Source: Corynebacterium sp. TAE3-ERU16 (GTDB taxonomy: Bacteria; Actinomycetota; Actinomycetes; Mycobacteriales; Mycobacteriaceae). Taken from it: a stretch of 64,000 bases of DNA. A program made the translations under genes and the position numbers. Below the pieces are notes generated by a model, which saw nothing but the letters and a program-made list of their open reading frames with translations, had not been told where the DNA came from and searched no databases. The stretch is from positions 27,306 to 91,305 of the forward strand of contig NZ_JAHUTN010000012.1 in the NCBI RefSeq assembly GCF_019209935.1. Direction: 5' to 3'. Below, one piece after another: positions 25,903-34,082 of the stretch; position 1 is the first letter of the stretch, and every line of letters begins with the position of its first letter.

Positions 25903-25947
25903 ATTGTAGCTGCCCACCCTCATTCGCCCACCCTCACGGGGTAACCT
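25903..25947. promoter_or_regulatory. Divergent leaderless promoters of pheA and the amidase, with direct repeats
   Basis: On the minus strand TACAAT (25903-25908) sits seven bases before the pheA ATG. On the plus strand TAACCT (25942-25947) sits seven bases before the amidase ATG at 25955. Between them GCCCACCCTCA occurs twice (25912-25922 and 25926-25936), a candidate binding site overlapping the -35 areas of both promoters. Confidence 0.5.
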
Positions 25948-25954
25948 GCTCTGC

Positions 25955-27193
25955 ATGGTCAACGGCTCCCTAGTCCCGCTCGCAGATCGGCTTCACGCCG
26001 CTTCCGGGGATCTCCCGGAAACCGTGAAGAAGCGCCTCTCCGACATCACCGAGCGCGCTGCGTCTACCCACGGATTCGTCTCCGTTGATCCTGATCTAGC
26101 TCTACGGCGTGCCCGTTTCCTCGATTCGGTTCCCACAGACCGACGGGGAAGGCTCCATGGTCTGATGCTTCCGATCAAGGATCTCATGCCCGTCGCCGGG
26201 TTGCCATGTTCCTACGGTTCCGTCACACGGACGGAACCGTCCCCCGAAACGGACCCATGGGCCGCCCAGCTCCTCATGTCGGGCATCATCATTCCGGGCA
26301 AGACCCAGACCTCCGAGATGGGTATGACAGCGTACTGCGAACCGGTGGGGATGCCTGCTGTGGCGAATCCTCTGTGGCCGGGGCGGACACCGGGCGGTTC
26401 CTCGGGAGGCGCGGCCGCGGCAGTGGCGCTCGGTCTTGTGGATGTCGCCCACGCCTCTGACGGCGGAGGCTCGATCCGGGTACCCGCGGCCGCAACGGGC
26501 ACCGTGGGAGTGAAACCCCCGCACAACAGTTCCGGTGGTTCCCCCACCGCGCAAGGGTTCATAACCCGCTCGGTCGCGGACGCGGCATTCGTGTTCGGGG
26601 TTTCTCCGGTGAGACGCTCCCTGCGGATCGGTGTGCTGGTGGAACCACTGCACGGTGACGGATCGGTCAGTCCGGTGATGGTGTCGTCCGTGTTCTCGGT
26701 GGCTGATCGTCTGTCTGATCTGGGACACCGGATCCGGGAGGTGTCCCGCCCGTACGGTGGGCGACCCTTCGCGGCTTTCGGCGACGTGCTGGCCTCACGC
26801 TCCATTCACATTCCCGGGCCTGCGAGCGACATCATCGAGTGGCTGCGGGAACGTGGATCCGCACTGCCCGAGGCCCGGCGCGCGGAGGCCGTCGCCGATT
26901 TCGATGCCGTTCTACAGACGATCCTGTCCGCGTGGGACATCGACGTTCTCCTGACGCCGACGCTGGCTCACGATCCTCCGGAGATCGGCCATTTCTCCCG
27001 GCTGGAACCGCCGGAGGATTTCGCGGCGCAGACCCGCTGGACCCCGTGGGCGACATTGTTCAACATGACCGGGGGCGCGGCGGTGAGCGTACCGGTTGCG
27101 GTGGCCGGCCGCCCTCCCGTGGGCATGCATCTCGGGTCCGTACGTGCGTCCTTCGGTGAATTGCTCGGTGTGGCCTCCCAGGTGCATCCGTGA
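25955..27193 (+). CDS. Amidase-signature-family hydrolase
   Basis: The product is 412 residues. The Ser-cisSer-Lys triad of the family is visible: Lys in LPIKDLMPV (near residue 72), cis-Ser and Ser in GGSSGGAAAA and DGGGSIRVPAA (about 145-180). The family hydrolyses small amides or, as GatA, works in tRNA amidation; this protein is too short and lacks GatB/C neighbours, so it is not GatA. A TAACCT hexamer seven bases before the ATG suggests a leaderless transcript. It overlaps the CPBP protease gene by 4 bases. The natural substrate is unknown. Confidence 0.88.
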   Translation: MVNGSLVPLADRLHAASGDLPETVKKRLSDITERAASTHGFVSVDPDLALRRARFLDSVPTDRRGRLHGLMLPIKDLMPVAGLPCSYGSVTRTEPSPETDPWAAQLLMSGIIIPGKTQTSEMGMTAYCEPVGMPAVANPLWPGRTPGGSSGGAAAAVALGLVDVAHASDGGGSIRVPAAATGTVGVKPPHNSSGGSPTAQGFITRSVADAAFVFGVSPVRRSLRIGVLVEPLHGDGSVSPVMVSSVFSVADRLSDLGHRIREVSRPYGGRPFAAFGDVLASRSIHIPGPASDIIEWLRERGSALPEARRAEAVADFDAVLQTILSAWDIDVLLTPTLAHDPPEIGHFSRLEPPEDFAAQTRWTPWATLFNMTGGAAVSVPVAVAGRPPVGMHLGSVRASFGELLGVASQVHP

Positions 27194-27954
27194 TGACGCC
27201 AACACCTGACGCCCGGATGACGGCGCCCCGAATCCGCATGGAGATCGGTGTCGTGCTGCTGGTCACCTTCGGCATGGCGGGTGTGCGCTCGGCGCTCCGG
27301 CTGATCGATGCGGTCCTGGCACCGGAACCGTTGAATGCACAGAAGGTCACCCTGAATGCGCCGAAGGCCGGTGTGCACTGGCTGGATCTGGCGCTGCAGC
27401 TGTGCTCGGCGTCCGTCCTCACAGGTTGGGGTCTGCTGGTGATCTTCCTGCTGTCCGGATCCGGTGTGCGGATGCCCGGACTGCGGGGTGGTGACTGGCT
27501 GCGGGGTGCCGGCTTGGCTGCGTTGATCGGCGTTCCTGGACTGGTCTTCTACCTGACGGCGTTGCACCTGGGGCTCAGCAGGCAGGTGATACCCACGACG
27601 CTGGATTCGGTGTGGTGGCAGGCTCCCGTGCTGCTCCTGTGGTCCTTCGCCAACGCATTCGCTGAGGAAACCGTTGTGGTGCTCTGGCTGATGACCAGAC
27701 TCCGCCAGCTCGGCTGGTCCACACCTGCGGTCATCGCCTCTTCCGCGCTCCTGCGCGGAAGTTACCATCTCTACCAGGGGTTTTCCGCAGGCCTGGGGAA
27801 CATTCTGATGGGGCTCGTGTTCGCCTGGTTGTACACCCGGACCCGGCGCGTGTGGCCGCTCATCGTGGCGCATTTCCTCATTGATGCGGTGGCCTTCGTC
27901 GGCTACAGCACACTTGTTGAGCCACTGGGGTTGGTGGGGCTGTTCAGCTCCTAG
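27190..27954 (+). CDS. CPBP-family intramembrane metalloprotease
   Basis: The product is 254 residues with about seven or eight hydrophobic segments. The CPBP (Abi/Rce1-like) motifs are present: FAEETVVVLWLM (EE motif, near residue 158), a following SYHLYQG with conserved His, and VAHFLIDAVAF with the last His. These residues form the membrane-buried active site. GTG at 27190 or ATG at 27193 can serve as the start; both overlap or abut the amidase stop, so the pair is translationally coupled. The substrate is unknown. Confidence 0.88.
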   Translation: MMTPTPDARMTAPRIRMEIGVVLLVTFGMAGVRSALRLIDAVLAPEPLNAQKVTLNAPKAGVHWLDLALQLCSASVLTGWGLLVIFLLSGSGVRMPGLRGGDWLRGAGLAALIGVPGLVFYLTALHLGLSRQVIPTTLDSVWWQAPVLLLWSFANAFAEETVVVLWLMTRLRQLGWSTPAVIASSALLRGSYHLYQGFSAGLGNILMGLVFAWLYTRTRRVWPLIVAHFLIDAVAFVGYSTLVEPLGLVGLFSS

Positions 27955-27961
27955 TCTCCGC

Positions 27962-27967
27962 TAGGGT
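27962..27967 (+). promoter_or_regulatory. -10 hexamer TAGGGT for the LCP gene
   Basis: TAGGGT ends seven bases before the ATG at 27975, giving a leaderless start. It overlaps no upstream gene (the protease ends at 27954). Confidence 0.5.
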
Positions 27968-27974
27968 GGTTTGC

Positions 27975-29336
27975 ATGGATTCTCGAGGCCCGTCCCAGCA
28001 TGGTGATCTCCCGGACGACATCGCCCGCGACAGTCGGGGCAGGCCCATCCTTGACAGATTCGGGCGGCCCGTCCGGCGACGCGGTCCCGGCGGTTCTTCC
28101 CGCCCGCGACCGGAGGCCGGAAGACACGCGCACGGGGAGCGGTCCCCCCGCGAACGACTTCAGGATCGTCCGGTCCGGTCACCCCGTGGGGACACCGGGG
28201 TGACCCGCTACACGCCACGACCGCAGGAACGTCCCCCGTACTCGCGATCGACGCCGCCCCCGGAGCGTCCCATCCAATACCGCCCGGAGGCCCGGCCGGT
28301 CCCGGCCTATCGTCGTGAGAGCCCGGTTCCACCACCGAAGCAGCCCCCGGTGCACCCGGAGCGGCGCGGAGGCGGCAGGCGGGACTACTCCCCGGAGCCG
28401 CGTTCCCGCCGGCCGCGACGCCGACGCGGGCGTGGCTGCGGCATGGGGTGCATGACGCCGTTCCTGCTCGCTATCGGGATAGTGCTCACCCTGACCGTCG
28501 TCATCGGCCTGTGGGCCGACGCGAAACTGAACCGCGTCGAGGCGACCCCCACGCAACAGGTGGCGAACACCGCGGGCACGAACTGGCTGCTGGTCGGCTC
28601 GGATTCGCGGCAGGGGCTCACCCAGGAGGAGATCGACACCCTCGGCACGGGTGGGGACATCGGGGTGGGGCGCACGGACACGATCATGCTGCTGCACTAC
28701 GGCCGCGGATCGAAGCCGACGCTCGTCTCCATTCCCCGTGACTCCTATGTCAACGTCCCGGGATACGGGATGAACAAGATCAACTCGGCATTCACGTTCG
28801 GTGGCCCGCAGCTGCTCACGGAGACCGTCGAGCAGGCCACCGGACTCCGGATCGACCACTACGCGGAGATCGGCTTCGGTGGTTTCGCCGGTCTGGTCGA
28901 TGCGGTGGGCGGTGTGGAGATGTGCGTGACCGAGGCCATCAACGATCCGTTGGCGAACATCGATCTGCCCGCGGGGTGCCAGAAACTGAATGGTCCCGAT
29001 GCTCTCGGGTATGTCCGTAGCCGAGCCTTCGAGATGGGCGACCTGGACCGGGTGTCCCACCAGCGGGAGTTCCTCTCCGCGCTGATGGAGAAGGCCACCG
29101 ATCCGACGACGCTGCTCAACCCGTTCCGTCTGGGCCCGTTGATCGGTCGCGCGAGCGGCACGTTCACGGTGGGCACCGGTGACCACATCTGGAACCTGGC
29201 CCGTCTGGCCCTGGCCATGCGCTCGGGTGTCGTCACAGAGACCGTCCCGGTCGGGGGCTTCCAGGACACCGCGGTGGGCAATGTCGTGCTGTGGGATGAC
29301 GCCGCCGCCCGATCCCTGTTCGATTCCCTGCGGTGA
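27975..29336 (+). CDS. LytR-CpsA-Psr (LCP) family cell-wall glycopolymer ligase
   Basis: The product is 453 residues. A long basic, Pro/Arg-rich cytoplasmic region (about residues 1-155) leads to one membrane segment (MTPFLLAIGIVLTLTVVIGL). The extracellular LCP domain follows, with LLVGSDSRQG, GVGRTDTIMLLH, VSIPRDSYVNVPGYGMNKINSAF and YVRSRAFEMGDLDRVSHQREFL, which contain the Asp and Arg residues that bind the polyprenyl pyrophosphate. LCP enzymes attach arabinogalactan or teichoic-type polymers to peptidoglycan. C. glutamicum has two such proteins and the neighbourhood suggests LcpB (recall, not alignment). It ends at a strong terminator. Confidence 0.92.
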   Translation: MDSRGPSQHGDLPDDIARDSRGRPILDRFGRPVRRRGPGGSSRPRPEAGRHAHGERSPRERLQDRPVRSPRGDTGVTRYTPRPQERPPYSRSTPPPERPIQYRPEARPVPAYRRESPVPPPKQPPVHPERRGGGRRDYSPEPRSRRPRRRRGRGCGMGCMTPFLLAIGIVLTLTVVIGLWADAKLNRVEATPTQQVANTAGTNWLLVGSDSRQGLTQEEIDTLGTGGDIGVGRTDTIMLLHYGRGSKPTLVSIPRDSYVNVPGYGMNKINSAFTFGGPQLLTETVEQATGLRIDHYAEIGFGGFAGLVDAVGGVEMCVTEAINDPLANIDLPAGCQKLNGPDALGYVRSRAFEMGDLDRVSHQREFLSALMEKATDPTTLLNPFRLGPLIGRASGTFTVGTGDHIWNLARLALAMRSGVVTETVPVGGFQDTAVGNVVLWDDAAARSLFDSLR

Positions 29337-29355
29337 ATCGGCAGGGGTAGCGAAG

Positions 29356-29401
29356 GAGAGAGGGCCCGGTCACCGGTGAAACGGTGACCGGGCCCTCTCT
29401 C
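29356..29401. terminator. Strong bidirectional terminator hairpin
   Basis: A perfect 20-bp stem (arms 29356-29375 and 29382-29401) encloses a 6-base loop GTGAAA. It lies between the LCP gene and the convergent DUF5926 gene and can serve both. There is no long T-run. Confidence 0.85.
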
Positions 29402-29418
29402 ATGTCTCCCGGATACCG

Positions 29419-30336
29419 CTACCGGATGGTGACCTGGCGGGACTTGATGTTGTCGAGCTGCTTGCGCTCGTCGGCGGTGAGCTCGGCGTCGTTGCCCAGC
29501 TCCCGGTTGATCTTCTTGTCCAGCGCCTCGAGCGGGGAGATGAACTCGGCCGGGGCCGTTTCCCGGGGGAGGTCGAACACCGGCACGGCGATACCGTGGG
29601 TGCGGAACACGCCGGCGAACCTGGTTCCCTCGCCGAGGGTCAGCTCGCCGGCGGCGGCGATGCGGGCGAGGGCGGAGATGAGCTTGTCCTCGTTCTCGGT
29701 GCGGATCCACCGGACATGGGCCTTCTCGCCCGGGTCGATCCACCAGACGGTGCCCTCGATGTCCGCGGTGATCTCCTCGGAGGGCATGACCGCGGCGTTG
29801 GCCTGCTCGATGCCCTGCTTGAGGCGCGGATCGAGGGCACTCCCCTCGGCGAGCCACCAGTCGAAGGTGTCGTGTGCGGTCGGGGTCAGGGTGGCGGCGG
29901 AATCGATCAGTTCCTTGAGGTCGGGCTGGTTGCCGTCCGCGGCGGTCGACTCGAGGGTCTGTCCGCTCTCCGCGCCCTTCACCCAGTTGATCGCGTAGGC
30001 GAGGTCCCGCCCGGGGTTGTGACTGTGGGCCTGAACCTGGAGCGCGACGAGGCGCTCGGTCCCGCCGTCCGGGTTCTCGCGGACGACGGCGGCGACAGCG
30101 CCGGGCAGGACGGTGCAGAGGGTGACGGGCTCATCGAGTCCGGTCACCGTGAGTTCAGCGGTAGCGGAGGGAACGAATTCCTGCAGGGCCACCAGGTCCG
30201 CTTCCATGGCGAGACCGTCGTAGGGACGGGGGTCCCGGTCGAGTGCGGCGCGTTCGGCGGCGCGGGCGGCGAGCTTCGCCTGGCGGCGGCTCATGCCCTC
30301 GGGCAGATTTTCATTCTTCTTCTTCTTTTTGGCCAT
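29419..30336 (-). CDS. DUF5926-family actinobacterial protein
   Basis: The product is 305 residues, without signal peptide or membrane segment. The lysine-rich start MAKKKKKNE and the SRRQAKLAARAAERAALDRD stretch are followed by a mixed alpha/beta body with DTFDWWLAEGSALD and GTVWWIDPGEKAHVRWIRTENEDKL. This layout is what I recall for DUF5926, a conserved actinobacterial family of unknown function. The ATG at 30336 is preferred to longer openings because the family begins with the K-rich tract. A TATCTT hexamer (30343-30348) six bases upstream suggests a leaderless start. Confidence 0.75.
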   Translation of the reverse strand: MAKKKKKNENLPEGMSRRQAKLAARAAERAALDRDPRPYDGLAMEADLVALQEFVPSATAELTVTGLDEPVTLCTVLPGAVAAVVRENPDGGTERLVALQVQAHSHNPGRDLAYAINWVKGAESGQTLESTAADGNQPDLKELIDSAATLTPTAHDTFDWWLAEGSALDPRLKQGIEQANAAVMPSEEITADIEGTVWWIDPGEKAHVRWIRTENEDKLISALARIAAAGELTLGEGTRFAGVFRTHGIAVPVFDLPRETAPAEFISPLEALDKKINRELGNDAELTADERKQLDNIKSRQVTIR

Positions 30337-30371
30337 GCCTTGAAGATACCCGCAGGGACCTGCTCCGGGTG

Positions 30372-31124
30372 CTACCGCCCGAGTACCCGCCGTGCTGTGC
30401 CGGGCCGGTTGGTGGCCATCCACCGCACACCGTGGTCCGCGGCCCATGCCATGTCGGCCGGGTCGTCCACTGTCCACATGTAACCGGGAAGTCCGCGGTA
30501 CCCGATCCGGGAGGAGTTCTCTCTCGCCCTGCCCACGGAGATGCCCCAGCCGGATACCGCGCCACGGGCGTCCACCACCGGATCGTAGACGGGGCATCTG
30601 TCCCGACACAGGTGGATCCTCGGGACGGCAGGGGCGAGCTGGCGCATCCGCAGAATGGACAGCGCGGAGAAGGAGATGATCCGGATTCGGGGGTCATCGA
30701 GTAGTCCGAAGTATCTCAGCCGCAGCGTGACCTGTTCCTCCAGTTCGCGGCCGAAGCGGAGGGGATGCTTGGTCTCGATGAACAGTTCGCGGCCCGGGTA
30801 CGCGGAGATGAGCTCCAGGAGGTCGTCGAGCCGGAGGGGTGGTTGCGGGTCGACCGGGGTGCCGAAGTTGAGACGGCTCAGTTCCGCGAGGCTCAGGGCG
30901 GATACGCGGCCCGATCCGTCACTCACGCGGTTCACCACGGGATCGTGGATGCACATGACGGTCCCGCAGGAACTGAGACGCACGTCACATTCGACGCCGT
31001 CCGCGCCGAGTTCGAGCGCGGACTCGAACGCGGGCATCGTCATCTCCGGGTGGTTCTCGCAGTCACCGCGGTGCGCGATGATCCTTGTTCCGGGTGCTGG
31101 TGCTTCATCGGTCACGGGTTCCAT
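30372..31124 (-). CDS. Glycerophosphodiester phosphodiesterase
   Basis: The product is 250 residues. IIAHRGDCENHPEMTMPAFESAL carries the HRG and E-N-T/P start of the GDPD barrel; GADGVECDVRLSSCGTVMCIHDP carries ExD and the HD catalytic His. LFIETKHPL and the C-terminal MWTVDDP complete the family pattern. It hydrolyses glycerophosphodiesters to glycerol-3-phosphate and an alcohol, and needs a metal ion. No signal peptide is seen, so a cytoplasmic UgpQ-like enzyme is likely. GGAG seven bases before the ATG supports the start. It ends 35 bases before the DUF5926 start. Confidence 0.92.
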   Translation of the reverse strand: MEPVTDEAPAPGTRIIAHRGDCENHPEMTMPAFESALELGADGVECDVRLSSCGTVMCIHDPVVNRVSDGSGRVSALSLAELSRLNFGTPVDPQPPLRLDDLLELISAYPGRELFIETKHPLRFGRELEEQVTLRLRYFGLLDDPRIRIISFSALSILRMRQLAPAVPRIHLCRDRCPVYDPVVDARGAVSGWGISVGRARENSSRIGYRGLPGYMWTVDDPADMAWAADHGVRWMATNRPGTARRVLGR

Positions 31125-31175
31125 TGTCCCACTCCGGGCCCTTGCCGGTCATGATCGGTGTGCATCCACACGCCG

Positions 31176-31220
31176 ACGGCGGGACGGGCGCCGTCACTGA
31201 CCGTGCGCCCGCCCCGCCGT
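31176..31220. terminator. GC-rich hairpin downstream of ldh
   Basis: Arms at 31176-31191 and 31205-31220 pair over 15 of 16 positions around a 13-base loop. It lies between the ldh stop and the glycerophosphodiesterase start. There is no T-run, so it may weaken rather than fully end ldh transcription. Confidence 0.45.
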
Positions 31221-31289
31221 ACAACTGCGTGCCGCGTGGAACTACCACCTCTCCTGGCCGGGAGCGATCTCCCCGGGTCCTGCTACTTC

Positions 31290-32249
31290 CTACTTCTCCT
31301 CGGTCGGGAAGAACTTCTCCTGGATCTCCCGGAGGGTGTTGGCCGATTGCTTGAAACGGTCCATCTCGTGCTCGGTGAGCTCCAGCTCGACGACGCGGCG
31401 GATACCGCGACGGTTCACGATCGCCGGGGTACCGATGTAGATGTTCTCCTCGCCGTACTCACCGCGCAGCAGTGCGGAGACCGGGACGGCGACGTCCTGG
31501 TTCTGGAGGATGGCACGGCTGATTCGGGCGAGCCCCATGCCGATGCCGTAGGAGGTGGATCCCTTGGCGTCGATGATCTTGTAGGCCATGTCGCGGGTCT
31601 CCTCGAAGATCCGCTCCAGCTTGGGCTCGAGTTCCGGGTCCTTCTCCAGCTGCTTGCGCATGGACACACCGGCGATCGTCGCCGAGGAGAGGACGGGCAG
31701 CTCGGTGTCGCCGTGCTCACCGATGATGTACGAGTGCACGGAGGTCGGTGCGACCTCGTACATCTCGCCCAGCATGTAGCGGAAGCGGGCGGAGTCGAGG
31801 ACGGTGCCGGAGCCGATGACGCGGTGGGCGGGCAGCCCGGAGTCCTTCCAGCAGGCGTAGGTGAGGATGTCCACCGGGTTGGAGGCCACCAGGAAGATAC
31901 CGTCGAAACCACTGGCCATGACGTCATCGACAATGGACTTCATGATCTTCATGTTCTTGTCGACCAGCTGGAGGCGGGTCTCGCCCGGCTTCTGGGCGGC
32001 ACCGGCGCAGATGACGACCATGGCGGCGTCCTCGCAGTCCGCGTAGGTGCCCTTGGTGACCTTCGTCCGGGAGGGAGCCCAGACGACACCGTGGTTGAGG
32101 TCCATGACGTTGCCCTCGAGCTTCTTCTCATCGATGTCGATGATGGCGAGGTGGTCACAGATTCCCTGGTTGATGAGAGCGAAAGCGTAGGCGACCCCGA
32201 CATCGCCGGCGCCGATGAGAACAATCTTGTTTCCGACACTGACCTTCAT
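31290..32249 (-). CDS. ldh: L-lactate dehydrogenase
   Basis: The product is 319 residues and reduces pyruvate to L-lactate with NADH. The Rossmann motif [11 protein letters not shown] lies near residue 10. The catalytic and substrate-binding set is present: [20 protein letters not shown] with Asp and Arg, and [10 protein letters not shown] with the proton-donor His. The C-terminus is EKFFPTEEK. The ATG at 32249 follows GAGAAGG at a suitable distance. Upstream, an AT-richer stretch near 32330-32390 contains TGAGG and CCTCA half-sites eight bases apart (32364-32381), a possible regulator site. Confidence 0.96.
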   Translation of the reverse strand: MKVSVGNKIVLIGAGDVGVAYAFALINQGICDHLAIIDIDEKKLEGNVMDLNHGVVWAPSRTKVTKGTYADCEDAAMVVICAGAAQKPGETRLQLVDKNMKIMKSIVDDVMASGFDGIFLVASNPVDILTYACWKDSGLPAHRVIGSGTVLDSARFRYMLGEMYEVAPTSVHSYIIGEHGDTELPVLSSATIAGVSMRKQLEKDPELEPKLERIFEETRDMAYKIIDAKGSTSYGIGMGLARISRAILQNQDVAVPVSALLRGEYGEENIYIGTPAIVNRRGIRRVVELELTEHEMDRFKQSANTLREIQEKFFPTEEK

Positions 32250-32445
32250 GGATACCTTCTCCCTGCCGGCCCGGTGGAACCGGCTGATGAGCGCCGACTG
32301 AACGACGCAGGACGTTCTTCCACAACCCATGATGCCCGTTTATGTTGCTTCGTGTGGAAAATGTGAGGAATCTATCCCTCAAACATGCCCGGCCATCCCC
32401 GTACACTGCGCCATCCCCTGAATCCGGCCCGCTCGCCGTACCCGA

Positions 32446-33042
32446 TCAGGCGTTCATGAGCTCCGGTACATGCCACTTCCACAGCAGCCGCACCGTCACT
32501 TTCCCGTGGTTCGGGGCGGAGGCGGCCAATCCCGCCTCCCGGAGAGCCCCGGTGAGCTCGAGACCGATGTCGGACTCGTCCTCGGCGACACCGACGAAGC
32601 TGACCGGCAGGCGCCTCCTGCGCAGGAAACTCAGGTCCTGCCATTCGTCGCGGCGGACGAGAACCGCACCGCGACTTTCCGGCGGGATCTCCATCGCCTT
32701 CCAGTTGGTGAACAACCCGGAGACGATCCCCGTCTCCCGCAGCGCGGCGAAGGCCGCGAGCAACCGGTCGGCGTCCGTCGTCTGGTCCACCCACGGACGG
32801 GCGGTACGTTCGCAGTTTCCCCAGACGTGCCGCGCGAGCTCCTCGGAGACGTCGGTTACCGAACCACGGGCGTCGCGGCAGTCGAGCCGGGAGTTCAGGA
32901 GCTGCTCGACGAGATGCTCGGTGGCGTCATCCAGCTCGACTATGGCCCCGTTGAGGATGCGCTGCCCCAATTCGTCGAGGACATCATCGATCTCCCCGCT
33001 GTCGATGAGATGCTGCGCCTTCTCTGTCGTCTGGTCGTTCAC
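32446..33042 (-). CDS. Conserved cytoplasmic protein of unknown function (DUF6891-like)
   Basis: The product is 198 residues and is acidic. The N-terminal half is helical (QHLIDSGEIDDVLDELGQRIL), the central part has LFTNWKAMEIP, and the C-terminal half is beta-rich and ends in KVTVRLLWKWHVPEL. This resembles what I recall of DUF6891, but the match is from memory. GGAGGA nine bases before the GTG supports the start. No signal peptide, membrane segment or metal motif is visible. It is divergent from the HAD gene at 33169. Confidence 0.6.
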   Translation of the reverse strand: MNDQTTEKAQHLIDSGEIDDVLDELGQRILNGAIVELDDATEHLVEQLLNSRLDCRDARGSVTDVSEELARHVWGNCERTARPWVDQTTDADRLLAAFAALRETGIVSGLFTNWKAMEIPPESRGAVLVRRDEWQDLSFLRRRRLPVSFVGVAEDESDIGLELTGALREAGLAASAPNHGKVTVRLLWKWHVPELMNA

Positions 33043-33154
33043 GTCGTTGCTTCCTCCAGCTGACTGTCCATGGAATCGGTTCCGGATCGGCCGGGACCGG
33101 AGCCTGCCGGGCCGCCGCCGCGGGACACCCTACCTGCCGGAACACGGAAACTGC

Positions 33155-33160
33155 TAGCCT
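33155..33160 (+). promoter_or_regulatory. -10 hexamer TAGCCT for the HAD hydrolase gene
   Basis: TAGCCT ends eight bases before the GTG at 33169, which favours this internal GTG as a leaderless start over an ATG at 33070. Confidence 0.4.
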
Positions 33161-33168
33161 GGCGTGGC

Positions 33169-33912
33169 GTGGATTACAAGGCAATCATCTTCGACCTCGA
33201 CGGCACCCTCATCGACCACACCGGCGCAGCGCGGGCGGCCTCTCGGACGTGGGCCCGTGAGCTGGGACTCCGTGGTGATCAGACGGACCGCTGGTTCGAG
33301 ATCGAACGGCGTTGGTTCGAAGCCTACGAGCAGGGCACCGTCAGCCATCTGGAGCAGCGTCGCGGACGCACGAGGGAGTTCACCGGCGATCACACCCTCA
33401 CGGACTCCGCGTGTGACGAGCTCTTCGGTCGTTTCCTGTCCCTGTACCGCGATGCGTGGACCGCGTTCCCGGACGCGGAACCCGCACTCCGTCGGGCACT
33501 CGAGACCGGCGCCCGGGTCGCCGTCCTCACCAACAGCGTCGCCGAGATCCAGTCCGAGAAGCTCCGGCGCACCGGCCTCGATCTACCGGGGGTTCGGCTG
33601 CTCGCGTCCGGCGATCTGGGCGTCGCCAAGCCCCGACCGGAGTGCTACCGGAAGGCCCTGGAGCTCCTCGGGGTCGCACCGGGTGAGGCGGTGATGATCG
33701 GCGACAGCTACGCGAACGATGTCGCCGGACCGAGACGAGCCGGCATGGCGGCGGTCTGGCTGAACCGGGATGACCTCCCTGCGGTGAATGGCGACCCGGG
33801 GGTTGCGGGCCTCGCCGGTTTTCCGCCCGGGGGAATGACCCCCGAGATCAATCACACGTACGTTGGCAGGTCCTCCACGACCCGCCCGGGCTGCACCACC
33901 GGCAGAAACTGA
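33169..33912 (+). CDS. HAD-superfamily (subfamily IA) phosphatase
   Basis: The product is 247 residues from the preferred start. IIFDLDGTLIDHTGAA is motif I, VAVLTNSVAEIQSEKLRRTGL is motif II, VAKPRPECYRKALELLG contains the motif III lysine, and MIGDSYANDVAGPRRAGM is motif IV. The helical cap between motifs I and II marks subfamily IA. Substrates of this group are small phosphate esters such as phosphoglycolate; none can be assigned here. The 33 residues upstream from an in-frame ATG at 33070 are Pro/Arg-rich and not part of the fold. Confidence 0.85.
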   Translation: MDYKAIIFDLDGTLIDHTGAARAASRTWARELGLRGDQTDRWFEIERRWFEAYEQGTVSHLEQRRGRTREFTGDHTLTDSACDELFGRFLSLYRDAWTAFPDAEPALRRALETGARVAVLTNSVAEIQSEKLRRTGLDLPGVRLLASGDLGVAKPRPECYRKALELLGVAPGEAVMIGDSYANDVAGPRRAGMAAVWLNRDDLPAVNGDPGVAGLAGFPPGGMTPEINHTYVGRSSTTRPGCTTGRN

Positions 33913-34082
33913 CGGGCGATTGGACGCCATGCACCCCACGGAGACGCATCCTCACTACACAGCCATAAATTAGCAATTACCCATGCAGCGGGGCAGTGAA
34001 CGAGCCTTCGGATATGCGTCTTTCTCAGCGAACAGCTAAAGTTTTTAAAGAACAGACATCTTCCAGCAGTTCGGAGCTCCAA

